From Sarcocystis neurona (taxonomy: Eukaryota; Apicomplexa; Conoidasida; Eucoccidiorida; Sarcocystidae), in the NCBI GenBank assembly GCA_000727475.1, contig KL647308.1, positions 372,001 through 436,000 of the forward strand: a stretch of 64,000 nt of DNA, read 5' to 3'. Under the pieces are notes generated by a model. It did no database searches. It was not told where the DNA came from and saw nothing but the letters and a program-made list of their open reading frames with translations. Below, one piece after another: positions 1 to 12,181 of the stretch; the first letter of the stretch is position 1; every line of letters begins with the position of its first letter. The position numbers and the translations under genes were made by a program.

Positions 1-44
1 AGCGCCAACGCCTTCGCAAAGAACATCCCGGTGAAGAGAATGTG
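1..44 (+). CDS. PP2C phosphatase, partial upstream exon
   Basis: Reading from base 3, this short piece gives RQRLRKEHPGEENV and then meets a good GTGAGT donor at 45. Relatives carry a similar charged 'E-HP-E/D-V' segment a few residues before the RAFGD loop, which is why I attach it to the phosphatase. The phase does not connect directly to the exon at 2112. Confidence 0.45.
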
Positions 45-3000
45 GTGAGTCACAGCGGCGGTAGCGTAAGTAGACACGAGTGGCGCAGCTGGTTGTCGTC
101 AGAGGGCGTTTCCACAACGTTATCCGTTGGCAGGCACACTTGAGTGTCCGCGTGCATCACGTAGACGGAAGGTTGACGAACGTGGTGCAGCACATACATG
201 TGTACGGGACGTATGCGTGTTACCTTCAACCATATAAAGATGCCACACGCGTGTCAGTGACTGTATGATAGTACGGAAGACGCACAATAGATCCATATTA
301 CTGCCGTTTGGGCGTTAGCGAGTGTGTTTGTGCGCAAGTCCACAGATCATAGGATTCTGCGTGGGAGTCTCATCGACATTGTATCGACTCTGGGGCTGCC
401 TTTTTCAACCGGATAGATTAACAGCGTTACTGTGAGAGAGTGTGTGTGTACCTGTCTGTACAAACACACCTATTCACGTATGCCCATATATGTACCTGTA
501 TGTACATACTCGAGTGTGCACAGATTTAGGGATAATCACGCGCTGCAAGTACAACTGACGTTCACCGCTGTTCAGTAGTTCTGTGTCTTCCTCATTAATG
601 GTAATTACATACCTCTCGGAAAAAGGTTGTACAGACGCTCTTTGAAGCACAGGCAGCTGTGTGATAAATGTACCCGCGATTTTCTTTGTTAGCGGCGTGC
701 GCCGTGACCTCCCTCTATGATAGCCGCATGTGGGACAGCCGCATGCAGGACAACTCTGCACGCCACCTACGTGCAGAACGGACGACGCACGAACGAGCGT
801 ACGCGTACGTATATCATTCGTGCGTGACGACTCACTATTTACACACGTGCGGAACGAATCTATATGTCCCCCGCCTGCCGCGAGCCACCAGGTAGTGTCC
901 GCGTGTAGGTAGCCTGTGACCGTCAATCGTCACCGCCTGCAAGTGGCCCCACTGCAATTCTTGCGTGCAGGACGTCCACACACACGAACGCGCACCTCCC
1001 GTGCTACCACCACGTACTTGTCTACCTACGGTTTTCGAGCCACCGTTTTCGTATAGTTTTTTTGTTGTAGGTGGCTTCAGTCTCGTCTTTCAAAGCATTT
1101 TCTGTCGGGCGATAAACTTTTACCTAAAGAGAGGTCCTCTGATGATTGGTTCTTTGTTGCCAGGTTGTGTGCAAACACAGCTGGGTGGAGCCTCGGAAAC
1201 CTTCCTCTCCTATTGAAGTCCCTCTCTACTACGCCGGCCTGCTCGGTACAGTCTGCACCTTCCCGATGCTGCGCTTCCACTTAGAAACAACTCCGGTGTA
1301 CACATATGCATAGCTGCGAGGTGGATGCATGTATCTGTGTATACATATGTGAATATGTATTCACTCGTAAACAGGGAGTGTGTGCTGTCCTCTGCCTGCC
1401 CAGCTTTACGTTTTATATCGACTGCTTGCTGCAGACCAATTAAATGTGGAAGGATAGTTGTCTGCGCTACCCGAGTGAGTTCTGCTTGGAGGAGGGCTTC
1501 CGCTTTCCTACGTAGCTTTTCTGTTGTGCTTGACTTTTAGTTGATGTATCCCCCTGAACCTGCTACTTCTTCCTTTTCTTCAGACACAATACCTCTGCGC
1601 ACTCATTATCCAGGGATCTACTCCAGCAGCCCCATCTCTCTGCGTGCATGCTCTGATCTGTGCTCGTATGCTGTCCTCTCCCGATTTCATTGCGGAGATT
1701 AATGTGCACCCCACACTTTCTTCGTCGTCTTCTAATACAATGTCCTGCTGTCCGCATGCCGTAGAATCTTTTTTGTTTTCAGTTTGTTCCGACGTACCCA
1801 GGTCGTCTCAGTCTGCCTGAAGTTCCCCGTACACTTTAGTTGCTGCTTGTACTTCAATTCGTGGATGTCCTTACTCGTTCTCCCAGCACTACCGCTGCTC
1901 AAACTGCTTCGTGTGTACGTCCGTTCTCGCCCACTGGTGCACGCGTACATTCACATGTACACACGTATTGTGCTAGGGTCTAGTAATGCATGTTCACATT
2001 CACGGTTACATATGATGTACGTGTGCAGATGTGCGTCTTCTTCGCTGGCCGGTGCTCTCTACATGTTGATTTTACAAGGATTACTTGAAGGAGACATCTT
2101 TCTTTCTTCAGGCAAAACTACTCATTACTCGGCGTGTTATGTGAAGGGACGGCTGCAGCCAACGCGTGCGTTTGGTGACTTCCTGCTGAAGAAGCCGGAG
2201 TATGCGCACGAGATGCGACAGCGCAGCAGCAGGCGGAGCAGCACCACCAAGAGCAACGTGGAGGAGCAGCAGCAGCTGTCGTATCCGTATCTGACCGTGG
2301 ATCCTGTAGTTTCGACTGCAGAACTACGTGGAGACGAAGACTTTATCGTACTGGGCAGTGACGGCGTGTGGGATTTCCTGTCCGATGCAGATGTGAACCG
2401 CATAGTCCATGCAAGTCTCGACCGCACCAAGCAGCGAGCCACCTTGAACACAGCAGTAGAGCAGCCAGCGCCTCGCGTACGTTCGACAGGCGAGAAAGAA
2501 GACACGGCCGTGAATGCCATCGAGGCAGCAAGAACTGCTGCAGCAGAGTAAGGAGTGGCGCCCGCGTGCTGCGCTGCCAGACTCCCATTTATTTCCCGAA
2601 CGAACAGCTGGGCACACTGCTGCTCTTTTCTACCTCTGCACGTATATGTATATATATGTATATGTATATATATATATGTATATGTGCCCGTTCTTTTGGC
2701 ACGCGTGTTTTATCGTTACGTATGGGCGCGCTCAGAAGAGGTGAACAGCTTGAATTACGAATGTCGGTAGCTGTTGGTGTAACACTGCACGTCGCATTCT
2801 ACGTAGGGGTGCCGTCGTGTACACACGTGTGTCATGTACACCCCCATCCAGGACACTTACTGTAAAAAGTAAGAACTTCGTGCGAATGCAAACATATTCA
2901 ACTGACTACCGACGCACACGGCATACGTGTACCCATGCAATGTGGATGTGTATGTGAACGCATATCAGGGTCGGCGTGCCAAGCACACCGCATGCTTACG

Positions 3001-3687
3001 CCGCCTCAGAGTGCGCACAGAGCCACACCTTCTGTAGCGGAGCAGGGTCTTTGTCCGTTGCGCGTGATGAGCTGACACTATTTATTTCACGCTGCTGCCG
3101 TAATCGCGTGCGTGTGGTTTTTTGCTGCTAAGTTGATACATCTCCGCAGCCGCGAGAGCGAATGCGTCTGCAAGCAATGTCAGTGGTCTCTGCTGCGGAG
3201 TATCCGCGTCTACGACACAGGTGTACGAGTATTTGCATTTAGTACCGCGCACGGTAGTTTCACTCTGTGCTGCGACGCCACAGTCTGGTCGATTGTTGCT
3301 GCAGGTGTTCTAATTTCGAAGTGTACCCACTGTGCACAATTCTCACTTCTACTCGTTGCGATTTTCGTGAGTCATTCTGTCCGTGGAATTCGGATACAGG
3401 CGGAAGGTAGTCGCCTGCCTCCCGTTCCTGTGTTTTCGTGATTTTTTGGGAGAAAATGCTGCAAGCGCGACTTGTGTGGTGTGTGAATTTCTGCTTTTTT
3501 TCTTTTCAGTATTGTGAAAGCGGTGCTGCAGAAGGCGGCTGACGAGCATAACATGACGACGGAAGAAATGAAGGCGTGCGACCCGAAGCGTCGGCGACAT
3601 TTCTTCGACGACGTGACGGCTGTAGTGGTGCTTCTGGGAAATGAGTGGAGAGCTGGAGACGTTGTGATTCCAAGAAGCAAACTTTAG
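1..3687 (+). CDS. PP2C-type (PPM) serine/threonine protein phosphatase, 5'-truncated by window edge
   Basis: This is the C-terminal half of a metal-dependent PP2C phosphatase, which removes phosphate from Ser/Thr using two metal ions held by Asp residues. Exons seen are 1..44, 2112..2547 and 3510..3687. Motifs in order are RLRKEHPGEENV (the segment before the core loop), CYVKGRLQPTRAFGDF, YLTVDPVVSTAEL, FIVLGSDGVWDFL with a metal-ligand Asp, and the final RRRHFFDDVTAVVVLL with the last conserved Asp pair. The CYVKGRLQPTRAFGD form resembles the pyruvate-dehydrogenase-phosphatase-like and plant-type PP2C branches. A short Ser/Arg/Gln insert follows the RAFGD motif. The join between 2547 and 3510 restores an Asp codon (GA|T). 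Exon 1..44 ends in phase 0 but exon 2112 needs one preceding base, so a small exon between them is probably missing. Substrate and cellular location cannot be told. The family call is firm; the 5' model is not. Confidence 0.85.
2112..2547 (+). CDS. PP2C phosphatase, catalytic core exon
   Basis: The acceptor is TTTCTTCAG at 2103-2111. The exon encodes the RAFGD loop and the LGSDGVWD metal-binding motif. It ends AGCAGA|GTAAGG in phase 2. Reading through the donor reaches a stop at 2549-2551. Confidence 0.85.
2548..3509 (+). other. PP2C intron
   Basis: This 962-base GT-AG intron contains a TA/TG-rich microsatellite near 2641-2690 and a pyrimidine-rich acceptor (TTTTTTTCTTTTCAG). No gene was seen in it. 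Confidence 0.75.
3510..3687 (+). CDS. PP2C phosphatase, terminal exon
   Basis: The exon begins with one base completing an Asp codon and encodes IVKAVLQKAADEHN, then RRRHFFDDVTAVVVLL, the terminal PP2C motif. It stops at TAG 3685-3687 after PRSKL. Confidence 0.88.
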
Positions 3688-6600
3688 TTTCAAAAAGGTA
3701 AATAACTGAGTAGTCCGGAGTTAAATTCCGCTTGGCAGGGCTGACGAAATCTGATCGTGTAACACTGCATGTGTGCTCCAGGAGCGGAGAGACCATCTGC
3801 CTCTAGCCAGGTCTTAAATACGAAGAAGTTGACGAGGAACTCTGCTATTTGTAGACGAACTGCATGTGATGAGAAAAAATTGTTGGCTCTGTGGGAGGCA
3901 GGGTACGTGAGTCCGGAATACAAGGCACACAGGAGAAGGATGTAGAAAGTCCGTGTGTGGCCCAGCGAATAAATGAGGGTGAGCCGCAAAACAGTGCGCT
4001 TCGGACAGTGAAGGCCGATGTGTCACAGGAAGCACGCGGGTTCACAAAAACCGGGAAAAGCGAGACAGATGCTGTTACGTGAACATGTTTTTGATATAAG
4101 CGCCCGAGTCCCTGGCGGCACACAGACTTTTTTTTGCTTCAAACGACGAGGAGGTATGGGCCCTACTTCCCGTTCACGGGCAACCCACTCGCCTGGGTTT
4201 GATCGGGAATACATGATGAAGTGTCAAAGCCTCGTCTTTAAAAAACGACGCTTTGACAGCGCATGTTGCACTAATGCTTACTACAGGGGCGCACAATTCT
4301 CAACAACAAGTTCGGGTACACTTTCTGAAGCACTTTTGCTCTGGCGTGAATGAGAAAGCTTGTTACTTCCAAGGCTTGTAAGGTGGATTGTGGAAACCGG
4401 TGTTGCTAGGCGGAATTAGACTGGGAAGATTAGAAAAAAACAGGAAATGTATCATTAACTGATCAAGAAAAGAGGTGTCAGACTCTAGCATTCTATTCGT
4501 AAGCGTGCGAGGCGCGAAACCGTAAACGAATCACATCGCTGACAAGCTGAAGCATTGTGTGAAAGGAACAGGCGACGGAAAGCTGGATCCAAAATGCGAA
4601 TGACGAGTAGATTTGTCGTTACAGCGCCTTTGTGTGAATAAAGCGAAAGCCTCTCAAGCTGCAGTAAGGTGAGAATCCTTGTTGTGGACGCCCAGTGATA
4701 CGACATGCAGCAAGTTTGTCACCAGCAAGACTCTGGGGTACCCATGTTCTACAAGTAGCCCCCACTAATTCTGTAGCTGCTTTCGATATCTCAAGGAAGG
4801 AAAACAAGGGTACGGTCGTCAACAACTCTGGTAAACTTGCGGGCATGACACCAGCACGGCGTGCCATCATGTGTGGTGCAGAGGTGACTTGATATATTAA
4901 CTGACGCAAGTGAGTGTGGGAAGTATCTTGCCCCGTAATCACTTTCCTGGTTACATTTACGTTGCACTGCACAGTAAGGGGGGCAAGTAGTCAGGGATTC
5001 TGTAGCATTTTATGTAGCCCTTCCCCACCAAGCGTTGACTTTGTAGCCATCAACTTTCTGGAGCTTTCCCTCAGAAGGCGAATCTGGCAACCGGATGCAC
5101 ACACTTCAAACAGCTCTGACATCGTTTTCTGGGGCACGTTTGCGCGGGTATTCAGGGACTGTAAACATAACCGGCCGTTCCGCGCAGAGAAGAGGACTGC
5201 GTTGCTGCGTAAGTCCATGTGCTTGTAATTGGTACAGCATAGCCACATGAAAGGGACATAGGTTCCAGAGTTAAAATCTGACTGTACATTCGTGGGCACA
5301 TCCGATAAGGGGGTGTTACCTTGATGTGGTTCATCTTTCGGTTCTGCGCAGTAAGCGTTATACGAAGTTCTTCGCTAGGGGTGGACGCGAACTGGAACCG
5401 CCACAGCACCACAAGATGTAAATACACCACAATATGGCCAGCGTCCTGCATTTTACATATTCGGAAAATTTTGTCCATTTCGGCAGCACGGACTTAAAAT
5501 TCGAATAAACAGTTCTGGCCCACGTGCAGCTGCGTCTTCCACCGGTTACATCTTGTTAATCCGTACACACACGCTCGTGGTTCGCATATTTATATGCATA
5601 CAAGCAGCTCAGAATAGACACCGTCTGTCACGAGCTCTCCCCGTCCGCTTCAAAATGCTTTCCCAGCGAGTGTAACACATACAGGTGTGATGCCAGGCGT
5701 CTCCTACCCAGAGCGCAGAACGCATTGCTGCTTAGAAGTGCTGACTCTCCTTAATCTGCAACTCCATATATACCTCTTCAGTGACACGTGTCCTCCGTCG
5801 ACCGAATTGAACACCGCTGATTACGGCGACAGTGTTCCGGCTAGTTGTCATGTGTCGGCGGATGTACAGAAGAACACATGTAGACAGCAGTGTGCAGAAG
5901 TGCAGACACCCACGGAAAAAGGTACACGAGCATGTTTTATAGAATATACCTACCCTGACATAAAACTACGGTCCCACCTAAAATCCATATCCACTCTACG
6001 TGGTGTTAATTAATTATGGCGGTAACAGCCGACGATTCAACATTGTATGTAGCCCACAAAACAGGAGAGACAGCCGAAGTCGTTGCGTCCCGGGATATGA
6101 TGCCAATCGTGGCATGCACAGAAAATTCATTGGAAAATTCATTTAGGGTTGTCCACCCTGGTTGCTGCTGATGGCCGTCAATGCCGACTGCCTACCACTG
6201 CAACCGGCGTTTGTAGCGTGATGTGGATAATCCGTGTGCTCCACCGTCTTCATTTCCGAGTGGGCCCGTCAAAGGAATCAGATTTGCTCACACTGAACGT
6301 GCAACTCAGTAGTTGTATTTCAGCAATGCTCGAACTATGACAAGGTAGACGCTGCTCACGAGAAAACTGCTATCGCCGCTTTAGCGCCACTCAGTGGGAT
6401 TTTTTACTCATAATACGTAAACAGTGACAAGCAGATAATCACACCATTACTAGTGTTTTGCGTGGTACGACGCCCAACTGTTGCTCTTTGATACGAACAC
6501 TGTACACTACCCACCTGCGGCCAAGTGCACCTGCACCTTCCCCGCGCAAGATGCCTACCAGCGACAAATGCAACACGCCCTCCGTCACACACAGAGTGAC

Positions 6601-7369
6601 ACTTTTCTCATTACGTGGTGTCGTTGTTGAGGGGTTTTCGGGCATGCGAAGAAGTAGTTTCTCCCCGTAGTTCCGTGAGCGTCACAATCAAACAGCATCA
6701 CCTCTGTGCACCCTCCTGTGATTTGCAAGCATTCTACAACCGAACATCTTGCCATGATGGGATATGCTGATGAAAATATAGAGTGAAGGACACCACGCGT
6801 AGCAAAGAACGGTACATACCTCGACGTTCTGGGCGAGGGCCCTCCCCCCATATCGAGCAACAATCACGAGCAACAATCCTCGAACGACACATGCTTGTCC
6901 CGTTTGGGACTCGTGTTCCATCACAAAAATCGTACGGATTCTCCATCTGCGAGACTTTGAGCATGTGAGTCTAACGACGTGCTTCCTGAATTTGTGGTAG
7001 GTGCGTGTGATGCGTTCCGTATCCGCTGCGGACAGATTACATTTCTTAACACTGCCGGAGAAATACCGAGTGCGGTGCGCGGTTGTCGTACTGCCGTGCT
7101 TGCAGTTTAAGCCGGAGAACGGCAGGCCAGACAGCCACTGGCGCCGAAAGGGGTATGCAAAGCTTGCGGTAGACACGGCTGATGCGCTATTGCACCAGGC
7201 GCACGTACCCGTATGGGCCACACACCCTACCATTGCCACCGCCCCCTCGTGTACGTCAATCACGTAGTATTAGGCTGTCCTGAATTCTCCACTCACAGAA
7301 TGCCGGTTTTTCCATAAGGAAGACGATATAAGCGTTTGTTTACACGTGTAATGGCAGACACAGTTTTGG

Positions 7370-7435
7370 GGGTTGGTGGTGGTGTTCACCACCATCGTAA
7401 ACCTACAACCACCAGCGTTCACTACCACCACCCTG
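7370..7435. repeat. GGTGG/CCACC inverted repeat cluster
   Basis: The stretch contains GGTGGTG-TT-CACCACC, a 7-base inverted repeat with a 2-base spacer, followed by two more CCACCA blocks (ACCACCAG and CTACCACCACCC). These can also pair with the upstream GGTTGGTGGTGG run. No gene assignment is possible. Confidence 0.5.
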
Positions 7436-10400
7436 CGTGGTACCTGAGAAAACACCCCCGCAACCACCGTGAGCATGACGCTGGGGAGCAGATTTCTATC
7501 TAGCCGGAATTGTGCGCTGCCGTATGTTGCCGTACACGACGCGTACATCTACGACATTGTCGCAACACCACCAGTTTACTGGGTTGCGCAGACACTGCTC
7601 AGTGCGCCCAGGACACATCAACAACTTGGTAGTGAGATTCGCGGGTCGTCATTCTTTTCATCTACAAAACACGCTTCGGTTGTGCTGCTACCGTATACTG
7701 TACTTCATTGAGACAGCAAAATGAGCAAGTTCCTGCTGCGTGACAGAAGTCCAGGACCATCAGGTGGCGCGTATTATTTTTAGCCCGCATCTGCTTGAGC
7801 GCATCGTTTTTTCCCGCACGCACAAGATACCGTAGCATTGTCGCTTGTTCGAACGCAGGATTTGGTGACGGTGGAATTAGATATGTAGAGCGTGCTTGGA
7901 CGACGGCGACGACGACACTTTGACACTAGGGTCCGTACACGCACGTCTGGGAGCCGTGGTGGTGGTGACTAGCCGGGGCCGGCGAATTTTTTGATACGTA
8001 CCTGCTGCAGGTCGCCTGGCTCACTCCGTGCGGTTCGACAGTTACATGAATACCACCTTTTATGTAGCACTTTTCCTGTCGAACAGGCGCGTCCGCCTTC
8101 ACAGCACGCTGGTGCGGCATCATGAGGTACAAGGGAGCACGGCGGTGACGTTATCTGAGATGAGGTACTCCGTGCGTACACGCTTTATTTTGTAGAATGG
8201 AGAGATCTTGACTGAATGGCAGAGCCTCTTCTATTTTGCACGGAATACAGTGATTACAGAAGGCGTCCATGCGGATTTCACACCAGTACCACGTTCCATC
8301 CCGTTGAAGGCCGGAGGCTGACTAGCTACGCTTTCTAGTCACGTCTTGTGGCAGGGGGAGGAGTCTTGCGTCATGTTTGATATCCCCTCACGCGCGGCAG
8401 CCTTTTTTCTTTTATTGCTTGTTGGAGTGAATATTTGAATGGCGTGCCGTCCTCACATGTAGGAGTGATCCAGCTGCCACTGCCGAGAGCTGTGCGCAGA
8501 CGTGCAGGCTTCAATTCAGCACTGAAGGTCCGGTTTGCACGTGTTCGGGGCAACGAGTGCAGTCAGGACCACGAGTAGTTCATAAAGCAGCCGACGACGA
8601 CACGAGTACAATTTAGGTAAGCTCCCCTCCCATCTCATTTTGCTGCTGTTGGATTTGGTTGTGTCTTCTGCGGGTGAGGCGTATCAGGTCAGCCGCTAAA
8701 CAACGACTTCAATTTGGTGTTAGCCAGCGTGGCAACTGGGGGAGTGGACTAATTTTTTGATTTGTTTGTGAAGAAGTGTGGTACCGGCGAAAATTGTGTC
8801 TGCTTAGGATCTGGCTTTTAACTGCTACGATATCGTCGACATTGAATCGTCACTGCGTCCATTGTCAGTTGTTGAGGATTCGTCAGCATCTGGGATTCTG
8901 ACCATGCTTTGCTGCATGACGCGTGCCAGCCGTCGGTGCGACTCGTATGTTTGCGTTCGGAGGAAGGCGTAGTGGGGATGAAGCTCTATAATGCATGTAG
9001 GGGAGCGAGGATATCATAGCCGAAGACTGCGTGTTAATGTGTTCGCTCACGTGTTCATTTGTCAGCGCAGCGTGTTCTTTTTGGTCGACAGCCGCTTTTG
9101 TATTGAAGGAGCGCGGATCGTTTGCATTTGCTGCATGGCGCCGAGGTGTGCTTGAGTCGAGCACGCTACTGCGGTACTGCTGCCGATACTGAGAGGTGTT
9201 GGTGCTGTGTCAGTTTGGACAAATGCGTCACCACTTAGACATCCAAGTGGTTCTGTAGCACGCTGTCTTCTTTTCTGGTTTCGTATCCGTACGCGGACTG
9301 GTTTTTGTTCGATCGTCTTGTCTTGCTTTGCTGCTGGTGCAAGTGGACGATATGCTTGCGTTTGCAGTGATGCGTTGCACTTACTGGTGGAGGTGGCAAT
9401 GTACTCAGTGTTCTCGAAGGTACCTGTCCAGTCCTCTTTTTGCAGACCCTCTTCCGTCGGTTGTGTGATGGGTTTTGTACCGTACGTGGGTCGTTCGTTT
9501 CTTTTCCTTTCTGATCGGTGTTAGGTGGTGTTCCCGGATGAAGGTATGTTCAGCGTGTTAGGGCCAGGAACGCATGTGCCGTAGTCTAGAGTGTACCGTT
9601 TTAGTCACCAGTCGTAGGTTTTACGTGCTGCTCCTAGGAGGGGCTATGACTGCGACAGCAGGTTCCAGGGTAATTCAGCGTGTTTTCTCGTTGTGCTTTA
9701 CCTGCAGGTATCACATTTTTACGGAGTAATTTGCTGCTGTTCACGTAGAACTGTCGCGTGGCTTTTCCCGAAGTAGCGTTCCCACCTGCGCTGTGCAGCA
9801 AGCGCGCTGATCCCGTGTACTTCCTAGGCTTGCTCGCTTCCGGCGTACAGGGCCGCCGAGCTTCTGTTCCTCAATCTGGCGTGGTCTTCCGGTTACAGCT
9901 CCACTGCTTCCAACGGCACATCTTGCAGAAGATCCTACTATCTAACACAGCATGCACCTGCTCGTTTCTTCATGTGACCGGCCTTTCAAATACCGTGTGC
10001 ACTATGGTGCGGTCGCTACTGAGTGCTACATAGGCATTTGAGCGCTGGGAACTGCCGCCTCAGTTGCGGTAGATGCTTCTTTCTCGAGTAGGAGCGACGC
10101 AAAAAGCGAGGTGCACGTGAATGACGGGAAGAGGAAAGCAAACAGTGGAAGGCACAGGTCTACTTCGAGCAAAATGCGCCGGTCGACTTGCGAAGGGTTT
10201 CGTGGGGAGGAGCTTGTTCTCTCTAGCGTGATTCCGGTTCGAGTGGTCGCGGATTTTTGCAGTGTTGCAGGAGCTGTAGAAGCATAGTACTCCATCAAAC
10301 CGACGTTTTTCATATTGTTATACACTTAGCAGCAAGGACATTAGGACGAGCACGGCACGCCACTTTGCATGCAGCAGCATCCGCAACACATCTTCAGTGG

Positions 10401-10474
10401 CATCTATTCTGGCGCGAATCGAAGAAGTTGATCTGCATCGGCATCACCGCAGCAGAAGTGAAGACACGTCAAAG

Positions 10475-11089
10475 CTAACAGTAGCATGGGCACACCGTCA
10501 GGAGCAGGACTGGAGATACTGGAAAAGGTAGCGTCTGGCGGAGCAGAGCGAGAGTTGCTTTTCCATCGTCCAGTCGCAGGACCACTGCTTTCGTTGCCGT
10601 TCTTCTACATGCGCGCAGGCGTCTTCCACGTGGAGTAGAGGCGCTCTGCAGGCAGCATGTAGAGGTCTCCGACCACACGGTTTTATGCCGACCGCAGCCG
10701 CGACAGGATAGGCAGCAGTACCGGCGGCCGTGCCGCCTTGTTGAGGTGGTGCTGTTGTGTGTACCAATCAGGTTTCTTCGTCTCTTACATTGAGCCTCTG
10801 AAAAGCACTTCCTTCGCGCGGCGTCGTAAGCCTTTCGGCTGGTTTTCTCGGATTTAAAAGTAGAGCACATCGCTTCTACATCACCGCCCACAACCAGTTC
10901 TGGCCATCGTAGTTTCACCGGTACTGGCCTCATATCGAAGAGTGAAAATATTTTTCGAATCTCGTAGTGAATGTAATCCCTTTGCTGTTTCGCTCGAGGA
11001 CTTGCCGTTTCCTCACGTCTTGCCCTCCGGTCCACTTTTCCACGAGGCAGTGACACTGTCCGGTCTACATAGGTTTCTTGATCGCACAC
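10475..11089 (-). other. Open reading frame of 204 codons, unassigned
   Basis: The minus-strand frame starts MCDQETYVDRTV and runs 204 codons without triplet-repeat residues. It is rich in Arg and Cys (for example CLSCRGCGRH) and has no motif I recognise. A frame this long is not rare by chance in 64 kb of about 50% GC DNA. It could be one exon of a minus-strand gene or non-coding. Confidence 0.15.
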
Positions 11090-12181
11090 AGAGTCACGGG
11101 ATTCTGATGTGCAGTACGTTGAAGGTTTTGCCTCATCTCATTTGCAAGCCGAGGTAGCTTTTTCTTTGCTGAGGAAATCGTTCTACTGTGAAGCAATCAG
11201 CGATTCTAGCTGAGTTTTGCGGTCCTACTTGTCGCCTTCCACTCTCTCATGTCAGCCGAGTTTCACTTTGCGTGACACTTTTTCTGATGTCCGAGGATGT
11301 CACGGGTATCAGGCGCTCACTGCCATCGGTTACGTCGCTTTTTCGGCCGCACTGACGGGAAGCATTTGTAGTGGCTGTCGCCACTCGGCGCCTGCGGGCA
11401 GTTCGAAGTGGTGGTGGTCTCTTTTCTTTTTTCCTTTTTCCTTTCGCTTTCTGCGCAGCAGCAGCTCGGTTGGCACGTCTCCTTGTGCGACTAAAAGCGT
11501 CACCGTCGACACTCAGTCTGGTGCTGCAGCTGCCTCGCAGTTTTGCCTGGCGCGCGCCCAAACTGGGGTGTTCGTCTTCCAGCAGCGCCCCTGTCTCGAC
11601 TTGGCGTCGAAAGCAAAAGCATCGAGACAGGGAGGAACTTTTTTTTTTTTTTTGGCTCCACCCTTTGTTGCTGCTGTTGGCTGTCCCTTTCTTTTCTGGG
11701 CTTTCTTTTTGCGCGCTTTTTCCGCTGCGTGTATCTTTTTATTAAGTAGGTGTTCCAGCAGCGCCCCAGCAGTCTCTCTCCCGCAGCCTAAAAAAAGCGG
11801 CACGGGGAGATGAGGCGGTGGGAGGAAAACTTTTTGTTCCGCTGCTATGGCGGCGAGAGGCTGCCGCTGTCAAAGCGCAGCGTTCTTTGGAAGGGCGCAA
11901 TGCTCGTTTCCGTGTCTGCTGCTGGTAGCCTTGCTACTACTGCGGCTGCTTCGGCGCACAGTAGGATTTTTCGGTATACTGCCGCAAAGGAGAGATCGTG
12001 AGAAATGAGAGGCAGACAAGACAAGCATCGGATCATCACCCGCTTTCGGAGGGTCATCACAGCAGCGACGTCATACTGGATACATGCACCGCAAGTTAAT
12101 TAGGGCTACACACACGTGGGGGCAAGCCTCCTGTTGTGCTGCCATGTTTCTCATCTGCAGCGGGGAACACTTTAGCTAGCT

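Larger units (their letters stand above)
3688..12180. other. No recognisable gene (repeat-poor stretch)
   Basis: This 8.5-kb stretch has few microsatellites and no open frame that I recognise or can join by convincing splice sites. The longest plus-strand open stretches (5687-6013, 7001-7267, 9207-9524) and a minus-strand one (10475-11089, 204 aa, no repeats) lack family motifs. At 11247-11803 the minus strand is Lys/Arg/Ala-rich (for example RKKKAQKRKG) opposite C/T-rich plus strand, so it could be a low-complexity exon or just base bias. A GGTGG/CCACC inverted repeat lies at 7370-7435. Confidence 0.4.
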
